From: Inia geoffrensis
Lineage: Eukaryota > Chordata > Mammalia > Artiodactyla > Iniidae
NCBI GenBank assembly: GCA_036417435.1
Contig: JAZAQT010000470.1
Span: forward strand, 496,001 to 560,000
Length of the DNA stretch: 64,000 nucleotides
Reading direction: 5' to 3'
Under the pieces are notes generated by a model. It saw only the letters and a program-made list of their open reading frames with translations. It did not search any database and was not told where the DNA came from. The position numbers were made by a program, and so were the translations under genes. Of this stretch, positions 36,458 to 50,344 are shown piece by piece (the first letter of the stretch is position 1; each line of letters begins with the position of its first letter).

Positions 36458-38193
36458 TTGGCCAAAAAGGGCGTATGCGTTTTTTCCTGAATATATTCAG
36501 GAAAAAACGCATACGCCCTTTTTGGCCAACCAAGCAAGCCTGCAATGGAAATCCGCACTACAAGGAAGTCTCACTTCCCACGGATCCAAAGGGCCGTCCG
36601 AAAAAAGTGTAAAATCCAGAGAGGCAGGACAGGCCGTGGAGAACCGGCAGCCTTGTTATGCTGATGGGCGGGATGTAAATTGCCAACAGCCACTCTGGAG
36701 AAGTGGATGGTGTTTCCTGGAACAAAGAAAAAACCAAGCTAGAGAGCCTAGGGCACTTCCACTTATGGTGCTATAGATTCGGAAAATTTAAATGAAAAAG
36801 ACACAGCCACACCAAAGTTTGGGGCTGCTCTGTGTACGGGATCCTTGACTATGGTACAACTTTAATAGCCCAGAAAGAGAAAAATGGATATAGAAGTTGT
36901 GGTACATCCCTACAATGGAATATCACTCAACAATGAAATCCATGGCAACACACCAGTAGCAGCATAATGACAGGATTTAGTTATGATGATTCTAAGTGAA
37001 ATAAGTCACACAGAAAAAGAAACATCATAAGATATCACTAATACCGGGAATGTAAACACGGCTACGTGTGAACTGCATTACAAAACACAACAGAGTCTCA
37101 CATTTACAAAAGAAACTTATGCTTGCTTAAGGGGAAAGGAGAGTGGGGAGGCTGCATAAAACCAGAGGTTCATATTAGGACAGATACCATTCCATAAGCC
37201 AAATATATATTAGACAAGACCTACTCCTTGCTCAACGAAATGGACTCAACACCCCGTATTCAAAACCTAGGAATATGCCTGACTATGAAGAAAATTAAAA
37301 CCCATACATTTATAGGTCTCCATAAGAAAATCATTTGTGTACAGCACCATACACACAGCAGTGTCAATAAGCTAAATCCCCTTATAAAAATAAATTTGAA
37401 AAACAAAACACAAGGACTGTGAAATAGAGAGAAATTCTTAAATAAGTCCTTCAGGGCTTGTGAGGAATCTTGGATTTACCACCTCTACATCCACAGCTGG
37501 GGGAGAGATAAGGCTGGACACTTGGGGCTGATAGTATTGGTGAGGGAATGCAGACCCTTTGAGGTAATGGTGCATGGTTCCCATTCCACAGGTCCCAAAT
37601 CTCCACGTTTAAGGGATTTATCCTTCAGCTAAAATATGCATGGAAAACCCAGAATATGGTCCACGAAGTGATCAGGCATAATTTCTAAAACTCATCGCCA
37701 TTTTCGCCCCCTGATACTCGAGTTCGCCGTTCCAGATGCGATATTAACATTCTCCCCACTTGGAGAGTCAGTGCCTTTGACCTCTTGTTTGGCACAGTTT
37801 GCAATTTCTGTGGAAGATGAACAGGAATAAGGAGAACCAATGAGCGGCTAACTCGATGTGTTTGGACGGGCACATTGAACTCTGATTTCCCTACAGGAAG
37901 AAGAATTCACCAAAGGCTCAGCGGGCCATGCCGGAACGAGATTAGGGCCTGAAGCAATTCTTCGGGTTTTCGGTCAGCTCACAAGAAAGCGAGTTGAGAA
38001 AAGGAGATCTTTGGCACTGTAACTCACAATCCTGCAGAGTTCCAAATGACCCCTATCATCCAAAAATTTATTGAAGGAAGGCTGTGAAGAGGACTTGAAC
38101 GCGACGCAGAATTGCAGAAAACAGATATCAGGGGGTAGATAAGAATTGCTCTGAAAGCGTAGGAAAAGAGGCAGCAGTTCGACAGTGATGCAC
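36458..38193 (+). repeat. Unit 19
   Basis: 1736 bp; m2 (36,582) and m8 (37,589). Partner of units 24 and 28. Confidence 0.96.
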
Positions 38194-39929
38194 TTGGCCA
38201 AAAAGGGCGTATGCGTTTTTTCCTGAATATATTCAGGAAAAAACGCATACGCCCTTTTTGGCCAACCAAGCAAGCCTGCAATGGAAATCCGCACTACAAG
38301 GAAGTCTCACTTCCCACCGATCCAAAGGGCCGTCCGAAAAAAGTGTAAAATCCAGAGAGGCAGGACAGGCCGTGGAGAACCGGCAGCCTTGTTATGCTGA
38401 TGGGCGGGATGTAAATTGCCAACAGCCACTCTGGAGAAGTGGATGGTGTTTCCTGGAACAAAGAAAAAACCAAGCTAGAGAGCCTAGGGCACTTCCACTT
38501 ATGGTGCTATAGATTCGGAAAATTTAAATGAAAAAGACACAGCCACACCAAAGTTTGGGGCTGCTCTGTGTACGGGATCCTTGACTATGGTACAACTTTA
38601 ATAGCCCAGAAAGAGAAAAATGGATATAGAAGTTGTGGTACATCCCTACAATGGAATATCACTCAACAATGAAATCCATGGCAACACACCAGTAGCAGCA
38701 TAATGAGAGGATTTAGTTATGATGATTCTAAGTGAAATAAGTCACACAGAAAAAGAAACATCATAAGATATCACTAATACCGGGAATGTAAACACGGCTA
38801 CGTGTGAACTGCATTACAAAACACAACAGAGTCTCACATTTACAAAAGAAACTTATGCTTGCTTAAGGGGAAAGGAGAGTGGGGAGGCTGCATAAAACCA
38901 GAGGTTCATATTAGGACAGATACCATTCCATAAGCCAAATATATATTAGACAAGACCTACTCCTTGCTCAACGAAATGGACTCAACACCCCGTATTCAAA
39001 ACCTAGGAATATGCCTGACTATGAAGAAAATTAAAACCCATACATTTATAGGTCTCCATAAGAAAATCATTTGTGTACAGCACCATACACACAGCAGTGT
39101 CAATAAGCTAAATCCCCTTATAAAAATAAATTTGAAAAACAAAACACAAGGACTGTGAAATAGAGAGAAATTCTTAAATAAGTCCTTCAGGGCTTGTGAG
39201 GAATCTTGGATTTACCACCTCTACATCCACAGCTGGGGGAGAGATAAGGCTGGACACTTGGGGCTGATAGTATTGGTGAGGGAATGCAGACCCTTTGAGG
39301 TAATGGTGCATGGTTCCCATTCCACGGGTCCCAAATCTCCACGTTTAAGGGATTTATCCTTCAGCTAAAATATGCATGGAAAACCCAGAATATGGTCCAC
39401 GAAGTGATCAGGCATAATTTCTAAAACTCATCGCCATTTTCGCCCCCTGATACTCGAGTTCGCCGTTCCAGATGCGATATTAACATTCTCCCCACTTGGA
39501 GAGTCAGTGCCTTTGACCTCTTGTTTGGCACAGTTTGCAATTTCTGTGGAAGATGAACAGGAATAAGGAGAACCAATGAGCGGCTAACTCGATGTGTTTG
39601 GACGGGCACATTGAACTCTGATTTCCCTACAGGAAGAAGAATTCACCAAAGGCTCAGCGGGCCATGCCGGAACGAGTTTAGGGCCTGAAGCAATTCTTCG
39701 GGTTTTCGGTCAGCTCACAAGAAAGCGAGTTGAGAAAAGGAGATCTTTGGCACTGTAACTCACAATCCTGCAGAGTTCCAAATGACCCCTAGCATCCAAA
39801 AATTTATTGAAGGAAGGCTGTGAAGAGGACTTGAACGCGACGCAGAATTGCAGAAAACAGATATCAGGGGGTAGATAAGAATTGCTCTGAAAGCGTAGGA
39901 AAAGAGGCAGCAGTTCGACAGTGATGCAC
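38194..39929 (+). repeat. Unit 20
   Basis: 1736 bp; m13, with acgagtttagg near 39,670 shared with units 25 and 29. Units 25 and 29 lack m13, so this unit's last ~150 bp have a different history. Confidence 0.95.
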
Positions 39930-41665
39930 TTGGCCAAAAAGGGCGTATGCGTTTTTTCCTGAATATATTCAGGAAAAAACGCATACGCCCTTTTTGGCCA
40001 ACCAAGCAAGCCTGCAATGGAAATCCGCACTACAAGGAAGTCTCACTTCCCACCGATCCAAAGGGCCGTCCGAAAAAAGTGTAAAATCCAGAGAAGCAGG
40101 ACAGGCCGTGGAGAACCGGCAGCCTTGTTATGCTGATGGGCGGGATGTAAATTGCCAAAAGCCACTCTGGAGAAGTGGATGGTGTTTCCTGGAACAAAGA
40201 AAAAACCAAGCTAGAGAGCCTAGGGCACTTCCACTTATGGTGCTATAGATTCGGAAAATTTAAATGAAAAAGACACAGCCACACCAAAGTTTGGGGCTGC
40301 TCTGTGTACGGGATCCTTGACTATGGTACAACTTTAATAGCCCAGAAAGAGAAAAATGGATATAGAAGTTGTGGTACATCCCTACAATGGAATATCACTC
40401 AACAATGAAATCCATGGCAACACACCAGTAGCAACATAATGACAGGATTTAGTTATGATGATTCTAAGTGAAATAAGTCACACAGAAAAAGAAACATCAT
40501 AAGATATCACTAATACCGGGAATGTAAACACGGCTACGTGTGAACTGCATTACAAAACACAACAGAGTCTCACATTTACAAAAGAAACTTATGCTTGCTT
40601 AAGGGGAAAGGAGAGTGGGGAGGCTGCATAAAACCAGAGGTTCATATTAGGACAGATACCATTCCATAAGCCAAATATATATTAGACAAGACCTACTCCT
40701 TGCTCAACGAAATGGACTCAACACCCCGTATTCAAAACCTAGGAATATGCCTGACTATGAAGAAAATTAAAACCCATACATTTATAGGTCTCCATAAGAA
40801 AATCATTTGTGTACAGCACCATACACACAGCAGTGTCAATAAGCTAAATCCCCTTATAAAAATAAATTTGAAAAACAAAACACAAGGACTGTGAAATAGA
40901 GAGAAATTCTTAAATAAGTCCTTCAGGGCTTGTGAGGAATCTTGGATTTACCACCTCTACATCCACAGCTGGGGGAGAGATAAGGCTGGACACTTGGGGC
41001 TGATAGTATTGGTGAGGGAATGCAGACCCTTTGAGGTAATGGTGCATGGTTACCATTCCACGGGTCCCAAATCTCCACGTTTAAGGGATTTATCCTTCAG
41101 CTAAAATATGCATGGAAAACCCAGAATATGGTCCACGAAGTGATCAGGCATAATTTCTAAAACTCATCGCCATTTTCGCCCCCTGATACTCGAGTTCGCC
41201 GTTCCAGATGCGATATTAACACTCTCCCCACTTGGAGAGTCAGTGCCTTTGACCTCTTGTTTGGCACAGTTTGCAATTTCTGTGGAAGATGAACAGGAAT
41301 AAGGAGAACCAATGAGCGGCTAACTCGATGTGTTTGGACGGGCACATTGAACTCTGATTTCCCTACAGGAAGTAGAATTCACCAAAGGCTCAGCGGGCCA
41401 TGCCGGAACGAGATTAGGGCCTGAAGCAATTCTTCGGGTTTTCGGTCAGCTCACAAGAAAGCGAGTTGAGAAAAGGAGATCTTTGGCACTGTAACTCACA
41501 ATCCTGCAGAGTTCCAAATGACCCCTATCATCCAAAAATTTATTGAAGGAAGGCTGTGAAGAGGACTTGAACGCGACGCGGAATTGCAGAAAACAGATAT
41601 CAGGGGGTAGATAAGAATTGCTCTGAAAGCGTAGGAAAAGAGGCAGCAGTTCGACAGTGATGCAC
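39930..41665 (+). repeat. Unit 21
   Basis: 1736 bp; m3 (40,159) and m10 (41,222). Its front matches units 26 and 30 but its tail matches units 12, 13 and 16. Private ggttaccattcc near 41,050. Confidence 0.95.
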
Positions 41666-43400
41666 TTGGCCAAAAAGGGCGTATGCGTTTTTTCCTGAAT
41701 ATATTCAGGAAAAAACGCATACGCCCTTTTTGGCCAACCAAGCAAGCCTGCAATGGAAATCCGCACTACAAGAAGTCTCACTTCCCACCGATCCAAAGGG
41801 CCGTCCGAAAAAAGTGTAAAATCCAGAGAGGCAGGACAGGCCATGGAGAACCGGCAGCCTTGTTATGCTGATGGGCGGGATGTAAATTGCCAACAGCCAC
41901 TCTGGAGAAGTGGATGGTGTTTCCTGGAACAAAGAAAAAACCAAGCTAGAGAGCCTAGGGCACTTCCACTTATGGTGCTATAGATTCGGAAAATTTAAAT
42001 GAAAAAGACACAGCCACACCAAAGTTTGGGGCTGCTCTGTGTACGGGATCCTTGACTATGGTACAACTTTAATAGCCCAGAAAGAGAAAAATGGATATAG
42101 AAGTTGTGGTACATCCCTACAATGGAATATCACTCAACAATGAAATCCATGGCAACACACCAGTAGCAGCATAATGAGAGGATTTAGTTATGATGATTCT
42201 AAGTGAAATAAGTCACACAGAAAAAGAAACATCTTAAGATATCACTAATACCGGGAATGTAAACACGGCTACGTGTGAACTGCATTACAAAACACAACAG
42301 AGTCTCACATTTACAAAAGAAACTTATGCTTGCTTAAGGGGAAAGGAGAGTGGGGAGGCTGCATAAAACCAGAGGTTCATATTAGGACAGATACCATTCC
42401 ATAAGCCAAATATATATTAGACAAGACCTACTCCTTGCTCAACGAAATGGACTCAACACCCCGTATTCAAAACCTAGGAATATGCCTGACTATGAAGAAA
42501 ATTAAAACCCATACATTTATAGGTCTCCATAAGAAAATCATTTGTGTACAGCACCATACACACAGCAGTGTCAATAAGCTAAATCCCCTTATAAAAATAA
42601 ATTTGAAAAACAAAACACAAGGACTGTGAAATAGAGAGAAATTCTTAAATAAGTCCTTCAGGGCTTGTGAGGAATCTTGGATTTACCACCTCTACATCCA
42701 CAGCTGGGGGAGAGATAAGGCTGGACACTTGGGGCTGATACTATTGGTGAGGGAATGCAGACCCTTTGAGGTAATGGTGCATGGTTCCCATTCCACGGGT
42801 CCCAAATCTCCACGTTTAAGGGATTTATCCTTCAGCTAAAATATGCATGGAAAACCCAGAATATGGTCCACGAAGTGATCAGGCATAATTTCTAAAACTC
42901 ATCGCCATTTTCGCCCCCTGATACTCGAGTTCGCCGTTCCAGATGCGATATTAACATTCTCCCCACTTGGAGAGTCAGTGCCTTTGACCTCTTGTTTGGC
43001 ACAGTTTGCAATTTCTGTGGAAGATGAACAGGAATAAGGAGAACCAATGAGCGGCTAACTCGATGTGTTTGGACGGGCACATTGAACTCTGATTTCCCTA
43101 CAGGAAGAAGAATTCACCAAAGGCTCAGCGGGCCATGCCGGAACGAGATTAGGGCCTGAAGCAATTCTTCGGGTTTTCGGTCAGCTCACAAGAAAGCGAG
43201 TTGAGAAAAGGAGATCTTTGGCACTGTAACTCACAATCCTGCAGAGTTCCAAATGACCCCTAGCATCCAAAAATTTATTGAAGGAAGGCTGTGAAGAGGA
43301 CTTGAACGCGACGCAGAATTGCAGAAAACAGATATCAGGGGGTAGATAAGAATTGCTCTGAAAGCGTAGGAAAAGAGGCAGCAGTTCGACAGTGATGCAC
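41666..43400 (+). repeat. Unit 22
   Basis: 1735 bp; m1, m5 and m13. Copy of unit 17. Confidence 0.96.
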
Positions 43401-45136
43401 TTGGCCAAAAAGGGCGTATGCGTTTTTTCCTGAATATATTCAGGAAAAAACGCATACGCCCTTTTTGGCCAACCAAGCAAGCCTGCAATGGAAATCCGCA
43501 CTACAAGGAAGTCTCACTTCCCACCGATCCAAAGGGCCGTCCGAAAAAAGTGTAAAATCCAGAGAGGCAGGACAGGCCGTGGAGAACCGGCAGCCTTGTT
43601 ATGCTGATGGGCGGGATGTAAATTGCCAACAGCCACTCTGGAGAAGTGGATGGTGTTTCCTGGAACAAAGAAAAAACCAAGCTAGAGAGCCTAGGGCACT
43701 TCCACTTATGGTGCTATAGATTTGGAAAATTTAAATGAAAAAGACACAGCCACACCAAAGTTTGGGGCTGCTCTGTGTACGGGATCCTTGACTATGGTAC
43801 AACTTTAATAGCCCAGAAAGAGAAAAATGGATATAGAAGTTGTGGTACATCCCTACAATGGAATATCACTCAACAATGAAATCCATGGCAACACACCAGT
43901 AGCAGCATAATGAGAGGATTTAGTTATGATGATTCTAAGTGAAATAAGTCACACAGAAAAAGAAACATCATAAGATATCACTAATACCGGGAATGTAAAC
44001 ACGGCTACGTGTGAACTGCATTACAAAACACAACAGAGTCTCACATTTACAAAAGAAACTTATGCTTGCTTAAGGGGAAAGGAGAGTGGGGAGGCTGCAT
44101 AAAACCAGAGGTTCATATTAGGACAGATACCATTCCATAAGCCAAATATATATTAGACAAGACCTACTCCTTGCTCAACGAAATGGACTCAACACCCCGT
44201 ATTCAAAACCTAGGAATATGCCTGACTATGAAGAAAATTAAAACCCATACATTTATAGGTCTCCATAAGAAAATCATTTGTGTACAGCACCATACACACA
44301 GCAGTGTCAATAAGCTAAATCCCCTTATAAAAATAAATTTGAAAAACAAAACACAAGGACTGTGAAATAGAGAGAAATTCTTAAATAAGTCCTTCAGGGC
44401 TTGTGAGGAATCTTGGATTTACCACCTCTACATCCACAGCTGGGGGAGAGATAAGGCTGGACACTTGGGGCTGATACTATTGGTGAGGGAATGCAGACCC
44501 TTTGAGGTAATGGTGCATGGTTCCCATTCCACGGGTCCCAAATCTCCACGTTTAAGGGATTTATCCTTCAGCTAAAATATGCATGGAAAACCCAGAATAT
44601 GGTCCACGAAGTGATCAGGCATAATTTCTAAAACTCATCGCCATTTTCGCCCCCTGATACTCGAGTTCGCCGTTCCAGATGCGATATTAACATTCTCCCC
44701 ACTTGGAGAGTCAGTGCCTTTGACCTCTTGTTTGGCACAGTTTGCAATTTCTGTGGAAGATGAACAGGAATAAGGAGAACCAATGAGCGGCTAACTCGAT
44801 GTGTTTGGACGGGCACATTGAACTCTGATTTCCCTACAGGAAGAAGAATTCACCAAAGGCTCAGCGGGCCATGCCGGAACGAGATTAGGGCCTGAAGCAA
44901 TTCTTCGGGTTTTCGGTCAGCTCACAAGAAAGCGAGTTGAGAAAAGGAGATCTTTGGCACTGTAACTCACAATCCTGCAGAGGTCCAAATGACCCCTAGC
45001 ATCCAAAAATTTATTGAAGGAAGGCTGTGAAGAGGACTTGAACGCGACGCAGAATTGCAGAAAACAGATATCAGGGGGTAGATAAGAATTGCTCTGAAAG
45101 CGTAGGAAAAGAGGCAGCAGTTCGACAGTGATGCAC
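43401..45136 (+). repeat. Unit 23
   Basis: 1736 bp; m4, m12 and m13. Copy of unit 18, except that it reads gatactatt where unit 18 reads gatagtatt, a base shared with neighbouring types. Confidence 0.96.
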
Positions 45137-46872
45137 TTGGCCAAAAAGGGCGTATGCGTTTTTTCCTGAATATATTCAGGAAAAAACGCATACGCCCTTT
45201 TTGGCCAACCAAGCAAGCCTGCAATGGAAATCCGCACTACAAGGAAGTCTCACTTCCCACGGATCCAAAGGGCCGTCCGAAAAAAGTGTAAAATCCAGAG
45301 AGGCAGGACAGGCCGTGGAGAACCGGCAGCCTTGTTATGCTGATGGGCGGGATGTAAATTGCCAACAGCCACTCTGGAGAAGTGGATGGTGTTTCCTGGA
45401 ACAAAGAAAAAACCAAGCTAGAGAGCCTAGGGCACTTCCACTTATGGTGCTATAGATTCGGAAAATTTAAATGAAAAAGACACAGCCACACCAAAGTTTG
45501 GGGCTGCTCTGTGTACGGGATCCTTGACTATGGTACAACTTTAATAGCCCAGAAAGAGAAAAATGGATATAGAAGTTGTGGTACATCCCTACAATGGAAT
45601 ATCACTCAACAATGAAATCCATGGCAACACACCAGTAGCAGCATAATGACAGGATTTAGTTATGATGATTCTAAGTGAAATAAGTCACACAGAAAAAGAA
45701 ACATCATAAGATATCACTAATACCGGGAATGTAAACACGGCTACGTGTGAACTGCATTACAAAACACAACAGAGTCTCACATTTACAAAAGAAACTTATG
45801 CTTGCTTAAGGGGAAAGGAGAGTGGGGAGGCTGCATAAAACCAGAGGTTCATATTAGGACAGATACCATTCCATAAGCCAAATATATATTAGACAAGACC
45901 TACTCCTTGCTCAACGAAATGGACTCAACACCCCGTATTCAAAACCTAGGAATATGCCTGACTATGAAGAAAATTAAAACCCATACATTTATAGGTCTCC
46001 ATAAGAAAATCATTTGTGTACAGCACCATACACACAGCAGTGTCAATAAGCTAAATCCCCTTATAAAAATAAATTTGAAAAACAAAACACAAGGACTGTG
46101 AAATAGAGAGAAATTCTTAAATAAGTCCTTCAGGGCTTGTGAGGAATCTTGGATTTACCACCTCTACATCCACAGCTGGGGGAGAGATAAGGCTGGACAC
46201 TTGGGGCTGATAGTATTGGTGAGGGAATGCAGACCCTTTGAGGTAATGGTGCATGGTTCCCATTCCACAGGTCCCAAATCTCCACGTTTAAGGGATTTAT
46301 CCTTCAGCTAAAATATGCATGGAAAACCCAGAATATGGTCCACGAAGTGATCAGGCATAATTTCTAAAACTCATCGCCATTTTCGCCCCCTGATACTCGA
46401 GTTCGCCGTTCCAGATGCGATATTAACATTCTCCCCACTTGGAGAGTCAGTGCCTTTGACCTCTTGTTTGGCACAGTTTGCAATTTCTGTGGAAGATGAA
46501 CAGGAATAAGGAGAACCAATGAGCGGCTAACTCGATGTGTTTGGACGGGCACATTGAACTCTGATTTCCCTACAGGAAGAAGAATTCACCAAAGGCTCAG
46601 CGGGCCATGCCGGAACGAGATTAGGGCCTGAAGCAATTCTTCGGGTTTTCGGTCAGCTCACAAGAAAGCGAGTTGAGAAAAGGAGATCTTTGGCACTGTA
46701 ACTCACAATCCTGCAGAGTTCCAAATGACCCCTATCATCCAAAAATTTATTGAAGGAAGGCTGTGAAGAGGACTTGAACGCGACGCAGAATTGCAGAAAA
46801 CAGATATCAGGGGGTAGATAAGAATTGCTCTGAAAGCGTAGGAAAAGAGGCAGCAGTTCGACAGTGATGCAC
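45137..46872 (+). repeat. Unit 24
   Basis: 1736 bp; m2 and m8. Belongs both to the second 5-unit copy and to the first 4-unit copy. Confidence 0.96.
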
Positions 46873-48608
46873 TTGGCCAAAAAGGGCGTATGCGTTTTTT
46901 CCTGAATATATTCAGGAAAAAACGCATACGCCCTTTTTGGCCAACCAAGCAAGCCTGCAATGGAAATCCGCACTACAAGGAAGTCTCACTTCCCACCGAT
47001 CCAAAGGGCCGTCCGAAAAAAGTGTAAAATCCAGAGAGGCAGGACAGGCCGTGGAGAACCGGCAGCCTTGTTATGCTGATGGGCGGGATGTAAATTGCCA
47101 ACAGCCACTCTGGAGAAGTGGATGGTGTTTCCTGGAACAAAGAAAAAACCAAGCTAGAGAGCCTAGGGCACTTCCACTTATGGTGCTATAGATTCGGAAA
47201 ATTTAAATGAAAAAGACACAGCCACACCAAAGTTTGGGGCTGCTCTGTGTACGGGATCCTTGACTATGGTACAACTTTAATAGCCCAGAAAGAGAAAAAT
47301 GGATATAGAAGTTGTGGTACATCCCTACAATGGAATATCACTCAACAATGAAATCCATGGCAACACACCAGTAGCAGCATAATGAGAGGATTTAGTTATG
47401 ATGATTCTAAGTGAAATAAGTCACACAGAAAAAGAAACATCATAAGATATCACTAATACCGGGAATGTAAACACGGCTACGTGTGAACTGCATTACAAAA
47501 CACAACAGAGTCTCACATTTACAAAAGAAACTTATGCTTGCTTAAGGGGAAAGGAGAGTGGGGAGGCTGCATAAAACCAGAGGTTCATATTAGGACAGAT
47601 ACCATTCCATAAGCCAAATATATATTAGACAAGACCTACTCCTTGCTCAACGAAATGGACTCAACACCCCGTATTCAAAACCTAGGAATATGCCTGACTA
47701 TGAAGAAAATTAAAACCCATACATTTATAGGTCTCCATAAGAAAATCATTTGTGTACAGCACCATACACACAGCAGTGTCAATAAGCTAAATCCCCTTAT
47801 AAAAATAAATTTGAAAAACAAAACACAAGGACTGTGAAATAGAGAGAAATTCTTAAATAAGTCCTTCAGGGCTTGTGAGGAATCTTGGATTTACCACCTC
47901 TACATCCACAGCTGGGGGAGAGATAAGGCTGGACACTTGGGGCTGATAGTATTGGTGAGGGAATGCAGACCCTTTGAGGTAATGGTGCATGGTTCCCATT
48001 CCACGGGTCCCAAATCTCCACGTTTAAGGGATTTATCCTTCAGCTAAAATATGCATGGAAAACCCAGAATATGGTCCACGAAGTGATCAGGCATAATTTC
48101 TAAAACTCATCGCCATTTTCGCCCCCTGATACTCGAGTTCGCCGTTCCAGATGCGATATTAACATTCTCCCCACTTGGAGAGTCAGTGCCTTTGACCTCT
48201 TGTTTGGCACAGTTTGCAATTTCTGTGGAAGATGAACAGGAATAAGGAGAACCAATGAGCGGCTAACTCGATGTGTTTGGACGGGCACATTGAACTCTGA
48301 TTTCCCTACAGGAAGAAGAATTCACCAAAGGCTCAGCGGGCCATGCCGGAACGAGTTTAGGGCCTGAAGCAATTCTTCGGGTTTTCGGTCAGCTCACAAG
48401 AAAGCGAGTTGAGAAAAGGAGATCTTTGGCACTGTAACTCACAATCCTGCAGAGTTCCAAATGACCCCTATCATCCAAAAATTTATTGAAGGAAGGCTGT
48501 GAAGAGGACTTGAACGCGACGCAGAATTGCAGAAAACAGATATCAGGGGGTAGATAAGAATTGCTCTGAAAGCGTAGGAAAAGAGGCAGCAGTTCGACAG
48601 TGATGCAC
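46873..48608 (+). repeat. Unit 25
   Basis: 1736 bp; no numbered marker, but the shared acgagtttagg near 48,351. Partner of unit 29 at offset 6,944. Confidence 0.95.
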
Positions 48609-50344
48609 TTGGCCAAAAAGGGCGTATGCGTTTTTTCCTGAATATATTCAGGAAAAAACGCATACGCCCTTTTTGGCCAACCAAGCAAGCCTGCAATGGA
48701 AATCCGCACTACAAGGAAGTCTCACTTCCCACCGATCCAAAGGGCCGTCCGAAAAAAGTGTAAAATCCAGAGAAGCAGGACAGGCCGTGGAGAACCGGCA
48801 GCCTTGTTATGCTGATGGGCGGGATGTAAATTGCCAAAAGCCACTCTGGAGAAGTGGATGGTGTTTCCTGGAACAAAGAAAAAACCAAGCTAGAGAGCCT
48901 AGGGCACTTCCACTTATGGTGCTATAGATTCGGAAAATTTAAATGAAAAAGACACAGCCACACCAAAGTTTGGGGCTGCTCTGTGTACGGGATCCTTGAC
49001 TATGGTACAACTTTAATAGCCCAGAAAGAGAAAAATGGATATAGAAGTTGTGGTACATCCCTACAATGGAATATCACTCAACAATGAAATCCATGGCAAC
49101 ACACCAGTAGCAGCATAATGACAGGATTTAGTTATGATGATTCTAAGTGAAATAAGTCACACAGAAAAAGAAACATCATAAGATATCACTAATACCGGGA
49201 ATGTAAACACGGCTACGTGTGAACTGCATTACAAAACACAACAGAGTCTCACATTTACAAAAGAAACTTATGCTTGCTTAAGGGGAAAGGAGAGTGGGGA
49301 GGCTGCATAAAACCAGAGGTTCATATTAGGACAGATACCATTCCATAAGCCAAATATATATTAGACAAGACCTACTCCTTGCTCAACGAAATGGACTCAA
49401 CACCCCGTATTCAAAACCTAGGAATATGCCTGACTATGAAGAAAATTAAAACCCATACATTTATAGGTCTCCATAAGAAAATCATTTGTGTACAGCACCA
49501 TACACACAGCAGTGTCAATAAGCTAAATCCCCTTATAAAAATAAATTTGAAAAACAAAACACAAGGACTGTGAAATAGAGAGAAATTCTTAAATAAGTCC
49601 TTCAGGGCTTGTGAGGAATCTTGGATTTACCACCTCTACATCCACAGCTGGGGGAGAGATAAGGCTGGACACTTGGGGCTGATAGTATTGGTGAGGGAAT
49701 GCAGACCCTTTGAGGTAATGGTGCATGGTTCCCATTCCACGGGTCCCAAATCTCCACGTTTAAGGGATTTATCCTTCAGCTAAAATATGCATGGAAAACC
49801 CAGAATATGGTCCACGAACTGATCAGGCATAATTTCTAAAACTCATCGCCATTTTCGCCCCCTGATACTCGAGTTCACCGTTCCAGATGCGATATTAACA
49901 TTCTCCCCACTTGGAGAGTCAGTGCCTTTGACCTCTTGTTTGGCACAGTTTGCAATTTCTGTGGAAGATGAACAGGAATAAGGAGAACCAATGAGCGGCT
50001 AACTCGATGTGTTTGGACGGGCACATTGAACTCTGATTTCCCTACAGGAAGAAGAATTCACCAAAGGCTCAGCGGGCCATGCCGGAACGAGATTAGGGCC
50101 TGAAGCAATTCTTCGGGTTTTCGGTCAGCTCACAAGAAAGCGAGTTGAGAAAAGGAGATCTTTGGCACTGTAACTCACAATCCTGCAGAGTTCCAAATGA
50201 CCCCTATCATCCAAAAATTTATTGAAGGAAGGCTGTGAAGAGGACTTGAACGCGACGCAGAATTGCAGAAAACAGATATCAGGGGGTAGATAAGAATTGC
50301 TGTGAAAGCGTAGGAAAAGAGGCAGCAGTTCGACAGTGATGCAC
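48609..50344 (+). repeat. Unit 26 (junction unit)
   Basis: 1736 bp; m3, m9 and m14, with gagttcaccg near 49,871. Its front matches unit 21 at offset 8,679; its tail does not, and instead matches unit 30 at offset 6,944. The 5-unit repeat therefore ends inside this unit. Confidence 0.95.

Larger units (their letters stand above)
32543..41221 (+). repeat. Five-unit higher-order repeat, first copy (8,679 bp)
   Basis: Units 17-21 and the tail of unit 16 recur at +8,679 bp. Otherwise unique markers m5 (33,555 and 42,234) and m4 (35,044 and 43,723) recur at exactly this distance. The left edge lies between 32,383 and 32,543. The matching crossover interval at the right is 41,062-41,222, the same unit phase, as expected for unequal crossover. 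Confidence 0.88.
41222..49818 (+). repeat. Five-unit higher-order repeat, second copy
   Basis: Units 22-26 up to the point where unit 26 switches to the m9/m14 tail (49,819). Differences from the first copy are few: gatactatt in unit 23, loss of m13 in unit 25, and a change near 49,113. Confidence 0.86.
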